This document shows, in pieces, positions 1-7,585 of a stretch of DNA of 64,000 nucleotides. The DNA comes from Actinomycetospora endophytica. GTDB lineage: Bacteria > Actinomycetota > Actinomycetes > Mycobacteriales > Pseudonocardiaceae. The stretch lies in NCBI RefSeq assembly GCF_021026375.1, contig NZ_JAJNDB010000003.1, positions 186,001 to 250,000 of the forward strand, read 5' to 3'. A program made the position numbers and the translations under genes. Position 1 is the stretch's first letter; each line of letters opens with the position of its first letter. A model generated the notes under the pieces. That model was not told the DNA's origin. It did not search any database and was given only the letters and a program-made list of their open reading frames with translations.

Positions 1-218
1 ATGGGTTGTACCACCTGTGCGCAGCACAGACGGTGCCGCGACGACGTCGAGAAAACTTCCGTCCGGCGTGGCGACCCCCTCCGTTCGCCGGGGTCGATGT
101 GCCCGACCGTCCGGGTTCGGCGCCGTGCGCTGTCCGCGTCCGGGGGAGGGAGCTATGGTCCTCTCGGGCGACACCGTCGACGGGGCCGTGTGTCCGCCCG
201 GTGGGAGGCCGATCTGAC
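1..218. other. left-edge region without a supported gene
   Basis: I see no convincing coding sequence here. Open frames run through it, but their predicted proteins are arginine/proline-rich and resemble no family. A short dyad, CTGTGC-GCA-GCACAG, lies at 15-29. The stretch probably holds the promoter and leader of the CYTH-like gene that follows; a GGGAGG ribosome-binding site sits at about 203-208. Confidence 0.4.
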
Positions 219-971
219 GTGCAGGAGTTCGGGTCACCCGACACACTCGCCCGGATCGGCGCCGAGTGCGCCCACGCCGACAGCGTCGAGCTCAAGACCC
301 TGCTCCTGCCCCCGGCCGGGCGAGCCGCCGAGGCCCTGACCGGGCGTGGCGCCCCGACCTGGAGCGTCCGCCAGGTGTACCTGCTCGACACCGCCGAGCT
401 CGGCCTGGTCCGCGCGGGCGTGGAGATCCGCCTCCGACGGCGGGCGCGGGGTCGCTTCGACCTCGCGGTCTCGGCCCACCACAACGGCATCTCGCGCGAT
501 CGGATACCGCGGCGCGGTGTGCGGGTGGAGATCGACGTGGTGCCCGGGGGGATGTGGCAGGACGTCGAGGTCCGGCGCGAGATCGACTCCGCGGCGGCGG
601 CCGAGGTGATCGCCGGCGTGGTCAAGTCGGGTGAGGTGCTCTCCCCGACGCAGCGGGCGTGGGCCTGCCGCGGCGGCGAGGAGGTCCTGGACGACGCCAT
701 GTTGTGGGACCTGCACGTGCACGGACCGCTGGTGGTGCGGCGGGTCAAGGTCTCGGCGCCGGCGCTGGGCCTGCGCCGCGCCGACCTCGAGCACTTCCGG
801 TTCCCCAGCGGCCGTGAGCTCGTGGAGATCTCCACCCGGTGCTCGCCGCGGGAGGTGGGCCCGACCGCGACGGCGTTCGAGCAGCTCCTCGACGAGCGCG
901 GCGTCGCGATCGCGCCGGGCTACCGGACGAAGACCGCGATGTGGCGCGAGGAGATCGACGGCGGGAGCTGA
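219..971 (+). CDS. CYTH-domain-like protein
   Basis: Predicted protein of 250 aa starting at GTG 219, which follows GGGAGG by about 10 nt; the frame is open further upstream but encodes only Arg/Pro-rich residues there. The N-terminal part reads like a CYTH (adenylate cyclase/thiamine triphosphatase) domain: a VELK strand near the start, then a VYLLDT strand, an LVRAGVEIRLRRR strand and an FDLAVSAHH strand, matching the usual 'DTPDL.L.RAG...R.R' pattern. The second half carries further beta-strands and an EISTRCS motif. CYTH enzymes act on triphosphates or polyphosphate in the cytoplasm, but the classical ExExK is only partly kept (VELK), so substrate and activity are unknown. It stands alone and converges on the DedA gene. 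Confidence 0.7.
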   Translation: MQEFGSPDTLARIGAECAHADSVELKTLLLPPAGRAAEALTGRGAPTWSVRQVYLLDTAELGLVRAGVEIRLRRRARGRFDLAVSAHHNGISRDRIPRRGVRVEIDVVPGGMWQDVEVRREIDSAAAAEVIAGVVKSGEVLSPTQRAWACRGGEEVLDDAMLWDLHVHGPLVVRRVKVSAPALGLRRADLEHFRFPSGRELVEISTRCSPREVGPTATAFEQLLDERGVAIAPGYRTKTAMWREEIDGGS

Positions 972-1003
972 CGCCGTCGTCGTGTCGGGCGGAGCCGACC
1001 GGC

Positions 1004-1720
1004 CTACGTCGAGGCGGTCACGGCTCTGGGTGCGGTCGCCCGCCGCGAGCTCGGCTGCGCTTTCGTCCGCTCGGCCCGCTTGCGTTCGTACCAGCGGTGG
1101 GCGCCCACCACCGCCCCGGCGACGGCCGCGACGGCCAGCAGTGCACCGGCGGAGTTACCGATCCAGGCCTCGGCGCGGTCGAAGGAGTTCCCGGCGAAGT
1201 AGCCGACCAGCACGACCGCGCTGGCCCAGGTGCTCGCGCCCGCCGCGTTCCAGATGGTGAACCGGCCCAGTGGCATGCGGCTCATCCCGGCCACCAGAGG
1301 GACCACCGCGCGCAGGATGCCGACCCAGCGCCCGCAGAACACCGCGATCGGGCCGCGGTCGTACAGGAGCTGCTCGCTGCGCTCCCACCGTCCCTCGCCC
1401 AACCACTGACCGGCCCGGCTCGAGCGCAACCGCGGTCCCCAGGACCGGCCCATCGCGTAGCCCGCCGCGTCCCCGAGGATCGAGGCCCCGACCGCCGTCG
1501 CGAGCATGATGCGCAGGTCGGCCTGCCCGGTCCCGGCCAGGGCGCCGCCGAGCGCCATGGCGGTCTCGCCCGGCAGGACCAGCCCGATGAACGCGGCGGA
1601 CTCGCCGAACGCGAGCAGGCCGACGACGAGATAGATCGGCCAGCCGTGGACGCTTGCTACCAGCTCGCTGACGGCCGCCCACCCTCTCGTCCGGCGTTGT
1701 GGAGGTCCGGCCCGGCGCAC
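1004..1720 (-). CDS. DedA-family membrane protein
   Basis: DedA/SNARE-associated family integral membrane protein, about 238 aa. Family marks are the 'FGESAAFIGLVLPGE' segment of the first hydrophobic re-entrant region, 'GDAAGYAMGR', and 'FCGRWVGILRAVVPLVAGMSRM', which contains the conserved family arginines, followed by C-terminal transmembrane segments and a basic tail. DedA proteins act in the cytoplasmic membrane in lipid-carrier (undecaprenyl phosphate) recycling and proton-motive-force homeostasis; the substrate here is not determinable. The frame extends to an ATG at 1885, but that part is Arg/Pro-rich and close to the divergent gene at 1900. I therefore place the start at GTG 1720, about 10 nt after a GAGG. 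Confidence 0.8.
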   Translation of the reverse strand: MRRAGPPQRRTRGWAAVSELVASVHGWPIYLVVGLLAFGESAAFIGLVLPGETAMALGGALAGTGQADLRIMLATAVGASILGDAAGYAMGRSWGPRLRSSRAGQWLGEGRWERSEQLLYDRGPIAVFCGRWVGILRAVVPLVAGMSRMPLGRFTIWNAAGASTWASAVVLVGYFAGNSFDRAEAWIGNSAGALLAVAAVAGAVVGAHRWYERKRAERTKAQPSSRRATAPRAVTAST

Positions 1721-1899
1721 GACGGGGGCCTCGGACGGCCGCGACGCTACCGGCCCGGTGCCGGCCGACCCGCGCGACCCCGGTCGGCGTCGCGGCCCGC
1801 CACGGCGTTCGGAGGTCACGGCGCGTCGCGGTGATCGCAGGCCCCGTCCCTCTACCGTGTGACTCTTGCGATCCATGAGGCGCACGGGACAGGAGTGAC

Positions 1900-2691
1900 G
1901 TGGCTGTTCGGCGACAGCGTGTGAAGCGGTCCCCGTTCGTGTCTCGCTGGGCGGGGCTGTGGGCCGTCGTCGGGCTGGTCGTCGGTGTCGCCTCGGTGGT
2001 CCTGCTCGACCGCGGCCCCGCGACGACGCTGGCCGCCGGACCCGTCGTCGTGGTCCCGGTCGACGCCGCCGCCGCCGCTCCGGCGCGGCCCCGCCCGAGT
2101 GGCGGGTTGCTCTCGGTCGCCCGGCCCGGCGGCAAGGTCGTCGCGCTGACCTTCGACGACGGGCCGGCCGCGGACACTCCGAGGATCCTCGACGTCCTCG
2201 CCCGCAACGACGTCACCGCGACGTTCTGCGAGATCGGGCAGCAGGCCCGGGCGCGGCCGGACCTCGTACGGCGCGTCGTCGCGGCCGGCCACCGGCTCTG
2301 CAACCACACCATCACGCACGACCCCGCGATCGGCACCCGCACCCCGGCCGTCATGGACACGCAGCTGCGGGCCAGCCGGGACATGTTGGTGAGCGCCTCC
2401 GGCGGTGCGGACGTCGACTACTTCCGCGCCCCGGAAGGTCGGTGGACGCCGACCCTGCTGTCCCGGTCCGCCCAGGCCGGGATGCAGCCGCTCGGGTGGA
2501 CGGTCGACACCCGCGACTGGACCCGGCCGGGCACGGCGGCGATCGTCGCGTCCGTCGAGCGCGGGGTCCGGCCCGGCGCGATCATCCTGTTCCACGACGG
2601 CGGCGGGCCGCGCGGGCAGACGGTCCAGGCGCTCCAACAGCTGATCCCGCGGTTGCGCGCGCAGGGGTACTCGTTCGTCTTCCCGTCCTGA
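1900..2691 (+). CDS. secreted/membrane polysaccharide deacetylase (NodB domain)
   Basis: Protein of 263 aa with an uncleaved or cleavable N-terminal hydrophobic segment (residues 17-37), then a NodB homology domain. The catalytic motifs are complete: TFDDGP at 84-89 (base Asp and metal Asp), HTITH at 136-140 (two metal His), RAPEG at 176-180, and FHDGG at 231-235 near the end. Such carbohydrate esterase family 4 enzymes remove N-acetyl groups from peptidoglycan or other polymers outside the membrane. GTG 1900 is preceded by AGGAG with a short 4-nt spacer. It is transcribed divergently from DedA. The polymer it acts on cannot be read from sequence. Confidence 0.88.
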   Translation: MAVRRQRVKRSPFVSRWAGLWAVVGLVVGVASVVLLDRGPATTLAAGPVVVVPVDAAAAAPARPRPSGGLLSVARPGGKVVALTFDDGPAADTPRILDVLARNDVTATFCEIGQQARARPDLVRRVVAAGHRLCNHTITHDPAIGTRTPAVMDTQLRASRDMLVSASGGADVDYFRAPEGRWTPTLLSRSAQAGMQPLGWTVDTRDWTRPGTAAIVASVERGVRPGAIILFHDGGGPRGQTVQALQQLIPRLRAQGYSFVFPS

Positions 2692-2756
2692 TCCCGACGG
2701 CGTGGCGAGCCCTCCCGCGGAGTCGACCACGGCCCGGGCTCGAACGCCGCGCGCAG

Positions 2757-3191
2757 CTACTCGCTCGCCGTCCCGCCCGGTCCGGCCAGCCGCTGCAGGG
2801 CCCGGACGAACGGCTCCCGGTCCGCCGCGTCGAGGCCGGACAGCAGCCGCGACTCGAGGTCCCGGATCGCGCTCCGGCACTCCAGTAGCAGGGTGCTGCC
2901 GTCGGGCGTGAGGGTGACGACCCGCCGGCGTCGGTCGTCCGGGTCCGGCGCCCGGCCGATCAGCCCCCGGGCCTGGAGGCGCTCGAGGATCGGGATCAGA
3001 CGGGTCTGGTCGCGGCCGGTGGTCCCGGCGAGCTGGGCCTGGGTCGGTGCCGGGCCGGAGCCGAGCGCCGTGAGCACCACGTAGTCCCACATCGTGAGGT
3101 CCCGGGCCGCGAGGATCGGCGCCTCGGCCGCGGCGATCGCCCGCGTGAGGCGGTGGGCCAGCGCGCCGAGGTCAGGGCGGTCGTCGGCCAC
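2757..3191 (-). CDS. MarR-family transcriptional regulator
   Basis: Protein of 144 aa with the MarR layout: an N-terminal helix, a winged helix-turn-helix ('TQAQLAGTTGRDQTRLIPIL' then 'LQARGLIGR'), the wing 'PDPDDRRRRVVTLTPDG', and a C-terminal dimerisation helix. MarR proteins are dimeric repressors released by small ligands or oxidants. Start GTG 3191 gives the usual MarR length; upstream codons lead through the intergenic operator. A TAGAGT -10-like box 8 nt before the GTG suggests a leaderless mRNA. It is divergent from a TIGR03086-family enzyme across 54 bp that contains a perfect dyad, so it probably controls both itself and that gene. Confidence 0.88.
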   Translation of the reverse strand: MADDRPDLGALAHRLTRAIAAAEAPILAARDLTMWDYVVLTALGSGPAPTQAQLAGTTGRDQTRLIPILERLQARGLIGRAPDPDDRRRRVVTLTPDGSTLLLECRSAIRDLESRLLSGLDAADREPFVRALQRLAGPGGTASE

Positions 3192-3198
3192 GGCGTGG

Positions 3199-3244
3199 AC
3201 TCTATCGGCTTGACGAATCCATCTACATGAGTAGATGATATACT
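3199..3244. promoter_or_regulatory. divergent -10 boxes of the MarR/TIGR03086 pair
   Basis: On the plus strand TATACT (3239-3244) ends 1 nt before ATG 3246. On the minus strand TAGAGT (3204-3199) ends 7 nt before GTG 3191. Both fit the actinobacterial TANNNT pattern. The plus-strand box is too close for transcription to include ATG 3246, which raises GTG 3261 as the possible true start of that gene. A TTGACG at 3210-3215 is 23 bp from the plus -10, too far for a normal -35. Confidence 0.45.
3220..3237. promoter_or_regulatory. probable MarR operator (perfect inverted repeat)
   Basis: CATCTAC-ATGA-GTAGATG is a perfect 7-bp dyad with a 4-bp spacer, 18 bp in all, the size expected for a MarR dimer site. 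It lies midway between the two divergent starts (3191 and 3246) and touches the -10 box of the rightward gene, so binding should block transcription. Assignment to the adjacent MarR is by position only. Confidence 0.7.
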
Positions 3245-3245
3245 G

Positions 3246-3821
3246 ATGCAGACGAATGCGGTGGCCGTTCATCGGCGGGCGCTCGACGTGGCGACCTCGC
3301 TCATCCGGGATGTGCGGACCGACCAGCTGAGCCGGCCGAGCCCGTGCGCCGGATGGGACCTGCGGGCGCTGCTCGAGCACATGGTCGGGCAGAACCACGG
3401 CTTCGCGGACGCCGTGGAGAGTGCGGCGGGCGTGCCGGTCGCCGCGTTCGCCCCGCGGGCGTTCACCGCGGCCGCGTGGGAGGCCTCGGCCGAGCGGGTC
3501 GCAGCGGCGTTCGAGGCGGCGCCGGGGGAGCGGGAGGTCCTGCTCGTCGAGATCTCCCCGGAGCGGCGCTTCCCGGTGTCGACGGCGCTCCGCTTCCACC
3601 TGCTCGACACCGTCGTGCACACCTGGGACGTCGCGACCACCGTCGGCCTGGAGTTCCGCCCGGACGACGACCTGGCCCAGCTCGTGCACGCCGGGGCGGC
3701 CGCGGTGCCGACGGGTCCGGGGCGGGAGGCGCCCGGTGCGGCGTTCGCCCCGCCGCTGGACGTCGAGGGCGACGATCCGTGGATGACGACGTTGGCGCTG
3801 CTCGGTCGGAGTGCGGCGTGA
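3246..3821 (+). CDS. TIGR03086-family (DinB/mycothiol-dependent-like) protein
   Basis: Protein of 191 aa matching the actinobacterial TIGR03086 family, related to DinB and mycothiol-dependent maleylpyruvate isomerase. Family marks are 'LSRPSPCAGWDLRALLEHMVGQNHGFA' near the N-terminus, with a metal-ligand His, and 'FHLLDTVVHTWDVATTVG' in the middle, carrying two further candidate metal His. These four-helix proteins usually bind a divalent metal and may use mycothiol; the substrate is unknown. It is divergent from and probably repressed by the MarR protein. ATG 3246 has no ribosome-binding site and sits 1 nt after a -10 box, so GTG 3261 is an alternative start. The TGA stop is the beginning of a TGATCAACGG motif that recurs inverted at 3919. 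Confidence 0.8.
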   Translation: MQTNAVAVHRRALDVATSLIRDVRTDQLSRPSPCAGWDLRALLEHMVGQNHGFADAVESAAGVPVAAFAPRAFTAAAWEASAERVAAAFEAAPGEREVLLVEISPERRFPVSTALRFHLLDTVVHTWDVATTVGLEFRPDDDLAQLVHAGAAAVPTGPGREAPGAAFAPPLDVEGDDPWMTTLALLGRSAA

Positions 3822-3918
3822 TCAACGGGACCGCATGGTCGTCCCGCGGGCCCGGCTGCAGCCGTGGCGTCCCGGTGATCGTGATGCGGTCGGCGTTCGA
3901 GGGGATGCGGCCGGCTCG

Positions 3919-4072
3919 CCGTTGATCATCAGCACATGAGGCAGACCGACAGGCGCTTGGCGTCAGTGTCGGCGTGGTGTGCCCGTCGCGCCCGCGCCCG
4001 TCATCGCCTCGTTGATCAGGGGCACTCCAGGCGCGCCAGACGGGCTCGCGAGCTGCCTGACGTACCCCTCGT
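3919..4072 (+). repeat. hairpin-rich dispersed element, copy A
   Basis: About 154 bp sharing three ordered blocks with copy B (24438 to 24284 on the minus strand). Block 1 is 25 bp from CCGTTGATCA to CATGAGGCA (3919-3943), 24/25 identical. Block 2 is CGTTGATCAGGGGC, 90 bp after block 1 here and 93 bp in copy B. Block 3 is TGACGT followed by CCCCT. Blocks 2 and 3 face each other as arms of a stem (4018-4032 with 4055-4069, 12 of 15 pairs) closed by the palindrome GCTCGCGAGC. An internal CCGACA/TGTCGG stem lies at about 3945-3972. Conserved blocks with differing but paired stems suggest a structured RNA or REP-like element; family unknown. Confidence 0.6.
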
Positions 4073-4124
4073 GCCCAGGAGAGGGGCCACCGGCTCCGGA
4101 GAGGGGTCCACCAGTCCATCTGAC

Positions 4125-4138
4125 ATAATGTCGATTAT
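4125..4138. promoter_or_regulatory. AT-rich dyad upstream of aldo/keto reductase
   Basis: ATAAT-GTCG-ATTAT is a perfect 5-bp dyad, strikingly AT-rich against this background and 85 bp before ATG 4223. CATAAT could serve as a -10 box and the dyad as an operator. No regulator gene is adjacent, so the controlling protein is unknown. Confidence 0.4.
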
Positions 4139-4222
4139 CGGATCGGGCGGGAGGGTCGGCGGGTAGCGGGCGACCCCGGTGAGCTTGCGTTCGAGCGCGC
4201 TGCAGCCCCTAGCGTCGTTCCC

Positions 4223-5251
4223 ATGACCAGTCTTCCGACCGTCAGCCTCGGCAACGGCCTCGACGTCAGCGCGCTCGGGTTCGGGTCGATGGCGCTGTCC
4301 GACGTCTACGGCACCACCGACCCCGACGAGGCCGTCCGCACGCTGCACGCCGCGCTCGACGCCGGCGTCACCTTCCTCGACACCGCCGACGTCTACGGCA
4401 CCCCGCGCGAGGGCACGACCGGCCCGGCCGGCACCAACGAGGAACTGCTCGGCCGCGTGCTGGCCGACCGGCGCGACGAGGTGCAGCTCGCCACCAAGTT
4501 CGGCATCACCGGCAAGGTCGGCGACGGCGCGGTGCCCACCCGCGGCGACCGCGACTACGTGCGGCAGGCCTGCGAGAACTCGCTGCGCCGCCTCGGCGTC
4601 GAGACCATCGACCTCTACTACATGCACCGCCGGCAGCTCGACCTGCCGATCACCGAGACCGTCGGGGCCATGGCCGAGCTGGTCGCCGAGGGCAAGGTCC
4701 GCCACCTCGGGCTCTCCGAGGTCACCGCCGCCGAGCTCGCCGAGGCGACCACCGTGCACCCGATCGCCGCGGTGCAGAGCGAGTGGAGCATCTGGTCCCG
4801 CGACGTCGAGGCCAACGTCGTGCCGAGGGCCGCGGAGCTCGGCGTCGGCTTCGTGCCCTACAGCCCGCTCGGGCGCGGGTTCCTCACCGGCACGGTCACC
4901 GCGGAGCGGGTGGCCTCGACGATGCTGTCCAAGCAGCCGCGGCTGGCCGACCACTTCGACGCCAACCAGAAGGTCGTCGAGGTCGTCCGGGAGGTCGCCG
5001 GCGAGCTCGACGTCACCGCCGCGCAGGTCGCCCTCGCCTGGGTCTACGCCCAGGGCGCGGCGTTCGGTCTGCCCACCGTCCCGATCCCCGGCACCCGGTC
5101 CGCGCAGCGCGTGGTCGAGAACGCCGGCGCCGTGGGGCTCATGCTGTCCGCGGACCAGAAGGCGCGCCTGGACGCGGCCGCCGACCTCGTCGAGGGCAGC
5201 CGCAACTTCACGTTCTCCTCCGACGACTGGATTTCGTCCGGCCGGGAGTGA
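4223..5251 (+). CDS. aldo/keto reductase
   Basis: NADPH-dependent aldo/keto reductase of 342 aa with a single (alpha/beta)8 barrel. The catalytic tetrad is intact: Asp53 and Tyr58 in 'FLDTADVYG', Lys92 in 'LATKFGITG' and His135 in 'LYYMHRRQ'. The C-terminal cofactor motif 'VPIPGTRSAQRVVENAGA' is typical of the AKR11/AKR13 type found in many actinobacteria. The likely role is reduction of aldehydes or ketones in the cytoplasm; the physiological substrate is unknown. It is followed after 15 bp by a hydrolase gene on the same strand, so the two may be co-transcribed. Upstream lie repeat copy A and an AT-rich dyad. Confidence 0.92.
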   Translation: MTSLPTVSLGNGLDVSALGFGSMALSDVYGTTDPDEAVRTLHAALDAGVTFLDTADVYGTPREGTTGPAGTNEELLGRVLADRRDEVQLATKFGITGKVGDGAVPTRGDRDYVRQACENSLRRLGVETIDLYYMHRRQLDLPITETVGAMAELVAEGKVRHLGLSEVTAAELAEATTVHPIAAVQSEWSIWSRDVEANVVPRAAELGVGFVPYSPLGRGFLTGTVTAERVASTMLSKQPRLADHFDANQKVVEVVREVAGELDVTAAQVALAWVYAQGAAFGLPTVPIPGTRSAQRVVENAGAVGLMLSADQKARLDAAADLVEGSRNFTFSSDDWISSGRE

Positions 5252-5266
5252 TCTAGGGTCCGGCCC

Positions 5267-6148
5267 GTGGAGATGCAGCGGATCAGGCTGGGTGGGCTCG
5301 ACGTCGCGTACCTGACCAGTGGACCCGACGACGGCCCGCTCGCCGTCCTGCTGCACGGCTATCCCGACACCGCCCACTCGTGGCGCCACCTCGCGCCGGT
5401 CCTGGCCGCGCGGGGGTACCGGGTGGTCGCGCCGTTCCTGCGGGGCTACGCCCCGACCGGGCTCGCCCCGGACGGCAGCTACCAGACCGGCGCCCTCGTC
5501 GCGGATGCCGTCGCGCTGCGCCGGGCGCTCGGCGACGAGCGGCCCGCGCTGCTGGTCGGGCACGACTGGGGTGCGGTGGCGGCGTACGGCGCCGCGGTGC
5601 ACGCGCCGGATCTCTGGTCGCGGGTGGTGACGCTGGCCGTGCCGCCGATGGAGTTCGCCGCGGTCGCCGCCCGGAACCGCGACGTCGGGTTGCTCGCCCG
5701 CCAGGCCCGCGCGAGCTGGTACATGCTCTTCCAGCAGCTCCCGGTCGTCTCCGAGGCGTCCATCCCCCGGCTCGTCCCGAGGCTCTGGGCCGACTGGTCC
5801 CCCGGCTACGACGCGTCCGAGGACGTGCCCCGGGTCCTGGCCGCGCTCGACTCCCCCGCCCGCCGCACCGCCGCGCTGCGCTACTACCGCGCCTGGGCGC
5901 AGCGGTGGCGGCAGCTGCCCCGCTACCGCCGTGAGGAGCGCGCGGTGTTCGGCATCCCGCGGCACCCGCTGCTCTACCTGTACGGCACCGAGGACGGCTG
6001 CCTGCGGCCCGAGTCGAGCGCCCTGGCCGCCGAGCTGATGCCGCCCGAGCGCGTGGTCGCGGTGCCCGGCGCCGGGCACTTCCTGCAGCTCGAGGCGCCC
6101 GAGCGGGTCGCCGCGGCGATCACGGCGTTCCTCGACGAGGAGCGCTAG
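5267..6148 (+). CDS. alpha/beta hydrolase, epoxide-hydrolase-like
   Basis: Alpha/beta-hydrolase fold protein of 293 aa. The oxyanion motif LLHGYPD is at 28-34. The nucleophile elbow is GHDWG (98-102) with Asp100, the Asp nucleophile of epoxide hydrolases and haloalkane dehalogenases rather than Ser. The second acid is Asp243 in YGTEDG and the catalytic His is His271 in GAGHFLQ. The cap domain contains Tyr pairs that could polarise an epoxide. Start GTG 5267 lies 15 bp after the reductase stop; ATG 5273 is a weaker alternative. It converges with the next gene and shares a 4-bp overlap of stop codons. Confidence 0.88.
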   Translation: MEMQRIRLGGLDVAYLTSGPDDGPLAVLLHGYPDTAHSWRHLAPVLAARGYRVVAPFLRGYAPTGLAPDGSYQTGALVADAVALRRALGDERPALLVGHDWGAVAAYGAAVHAPDLWSRVVTLAVPPMEFAAVAARNRDVGLLARQARASWYMLFQQLPVVSEASIPRLVPRLWADWSPGYDASEDVPRVLAALDSPARRTAALRYYRAWAQRWRQLPRYRREERAVFGIPRHPLLYLYGTEDGCLRPESSALAAELMPPERVVAVPGAGHFLQLEAPERVAAAITAFLDEER

Positions 6149-6636
6149 AGGGCGTCGAACCCGGCGACGAGCCAGCGCCCGTCGTCGGGGTCGGGCTCCA
6201 GGACGACCCGGGCGCTGCGGGCGTCGCGGCGGGGTGCCGGGTCGCCGTCGCGGGTGGTGGTCTGGGTGTAGAGCACCACCGTCTCGACGCGCTCCGGTGT
6301 CGCGGTGACCACCCCGACGCCCGAGACCGTCGCCGACGAGGTGGCGTGCCCGTCGACAGCGGCCGGGACGACGAGGCCGGCGACGATCGCGTGGTTCTGC
6401 GCGGCGAAGGGCCCGGTCGTCGCGGTGTCGATGCGCTCGGCGTCCGCGTCGACGGTGCGCCAGTCGTAGCCCAGCAGCACCGGGGTGAGCGCCCCGGCCG
6501 CCTGCGCCGCGTCCCGCGCAGCCGCGTCGGTCTCCCCCGCGACGACCGCGCGCTTCGCGAGCAGCCCGACGACGACGGCGGCGGCGACCACCGCGACCGC
6601 GAGGCCCACCACGAGGAGCCGGGCGCGGGTCGTCAC
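6145..6636 (-). CDS. small single-pass membrane protein (Mce-associated-like)
   Basis: Protein of 163 aa with one N-terminal transmembrane helix (about residues 8-27) and an extracytoplasmic alpha+beta domain of the NTF2/VirB8-like shape seen in Mce-associated membrane proteins: an 'ALTPVLLGYDWRTVDADAERIDTATTG' helix pair followed by strands ending in 'VVLEPDPDDGRWLVAGFDAL'. Start GTG 6636 overlaps the stop of the upstream gene by 4 bp (GTGA), so the two are translationally coupled. The partner has the same architecture, suggesting a duplicated pair. No mce genes are visible nearby. Function unknown. Confidence 0.7.
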   Translation of the reverse strand: MTTRARLLVVGLAVAVVAAAVVVGLLAKRAVVAGETDAAARDAAQAAGALTPVLLGYDWRTVDADAERIDTATTGPFAAQNHAIVAGLVVPAAVDGHATSSATVSGVGVVTATPERVETVVLYTQTTTRDGDPAPRRDARSARVVLEPDPDDGRWLVAGFDAL

Positions 6637-7082
6637 GGGACCTCCCGCAGGTCGCTCACGAGCCACCGGCCGTCCGCGCGGGTCAGCCCGGCGTCCACCC
6701 GCCAGGCCCGCTGCGACGACCCGTCGGCCACCCGCGCCGCGGCGAGCACGCGGGCGGAGTCGCCGTCGAGGGACTCCAGGCCCACCGCGCGCACGACGAC
6801 GGCGGAGCCGGCCGCCGTCGGAGGCGTCCCGCTCTCGAGCCGCGCCCGCCAGGGCCCCGTCGCGCCGTCGACGGCCCGGGTGCGTGCGGTCGGCGACGAG
6901 GGTGCCGCGACGAGGTCGGTGAGGTGCGTCCGGACGGCGGTGAGGACCGCGGCCTCGTCGTCGGCGTGCGCCGAGGCCCGGCCGCCCACGACGCCGAGCA
7001 CCACGCCGGCCACGACGAGCACGGCCAGCAGCGCGGCGAGCAGGATCGTGACGCGGGTGCCCGACAGACCCCGTGATCGCAT
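6633..7082 (-). CDS. small single-pass membrane protein (partner of 6145-6636)
   Basis: Protein of 149 aa: a short cytoplasmic N-terminus, one transmembrane helix (residues 11-32), then an exported domain with an alpha-helical start ('EAAVLTAVRTHLTDLV') and a C-terminal 'RADGRWLVSDLREV' strand. The layout repeats that of the coupled downstream protein and of Mce-associated proteins. The last codon and stop overlap the next GTG by 4 bp. ATG 7082 gives a conventional start. The pair is probably a stable membrane module; neither has catalytic motifs I recognise. Confidence 0.7.
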   Translation of the reverse strand: MRSRGLSGTRVTILLAALLAVLVVAGVVLGVVGGRASAHADDEAAVLTAVRTHLTDLVAAPSSPTARTRAVDGATGPWRARLESGTPPTAAGSAVVVRAVGLESLDGDSARVLAAARVADGSSQRAWRVDAGLTRADGRWLVSDLREVP

Positions 7083-7585
7083 CGCGCCCCTCCCCCTGCG
7101 AGGCCCTGATCATCGGGCCCGTGCCTCCCCCGCCGCGTGCCGATACCCGCAGTGCGGCCGTTCGACCGTCCAGAATTCTGCCGAATGGTCTAATAGACAC
7201 AACCGTCCGGGCGGTACGTGCTAGGACCGCCCGGGCTGACCGCCCACCGTTCGTCGCGACGCGGTGACCGGTGGTGGGCGGCGCCGTCACACGGGTGGCC
7301 CTACGAAGTGCCACTGAGGCCACCGGAGGTGCCGCCGGACGACGCGGGCCTTCCGGAGCGGGGAGCCGTCGGTCACGGTGGAGTCACACGACGGCGTGGC
7401 CGCGCTGCCCGGTCGGCGACCCCGATCAGGTCGCGGCGACGACGTCAGGTGATCACGACCGGGTCGAGCGGGCTGTCCGTCCCGCACCGGGTGATCGCGT
7501 CTGGGGGGTTCGGGGCACGGGTGATCGAGGACGTGGAGCAGCAGACGGTGGCGCCGTGCGCGCCCGCGGGACGGCGAGCGCGGGG
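7083..7585. other. 500-bp divergent intergenic region with two dyads
   Basis: No gene is supported. GTCTA-A-TAGAC (7188-7198) is a perfect palindrome containing a TAATAG box. Ten bases later a 9-bp stem, CCGGGCGGT/ACCGCCCGG (7207-7215 with 7226-7234, 10-nt loop), forms a strong hairpin without a T-run. An open frame runs from 7271 into the next gene, but its first 105 codons are Arg/Gly-rich and unlikely to be translated. The region probably carries promoters for the divergent neighbours. Confidence 0.45.

Larger units (their letters stand above)
3822..4222. other. intergenic region with repeat element and dyad
   Basis: This 400-bp region has no gene I can support. It contains a 10-bp inverted pair TGATCAACGG (3819-3828)/CCGTTGATCA (3919-3928), the whole of repeat copy A (3919-4072), two copies of a GGAGAGGGG word near 4078-4106, and the ATAAT/ATTAT dyad at 4125-4138 ahead of the aldo/keto reductase. 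Confidence 0.5.

Noticed and set aside
4016..6079. 687-codon minus-strand open frame across the aldo/keto reductase and hydrolase
   Set aside because: Low-complexity Gly/Arg/Asp composition, and it covers two well-supported genes on the other strand.
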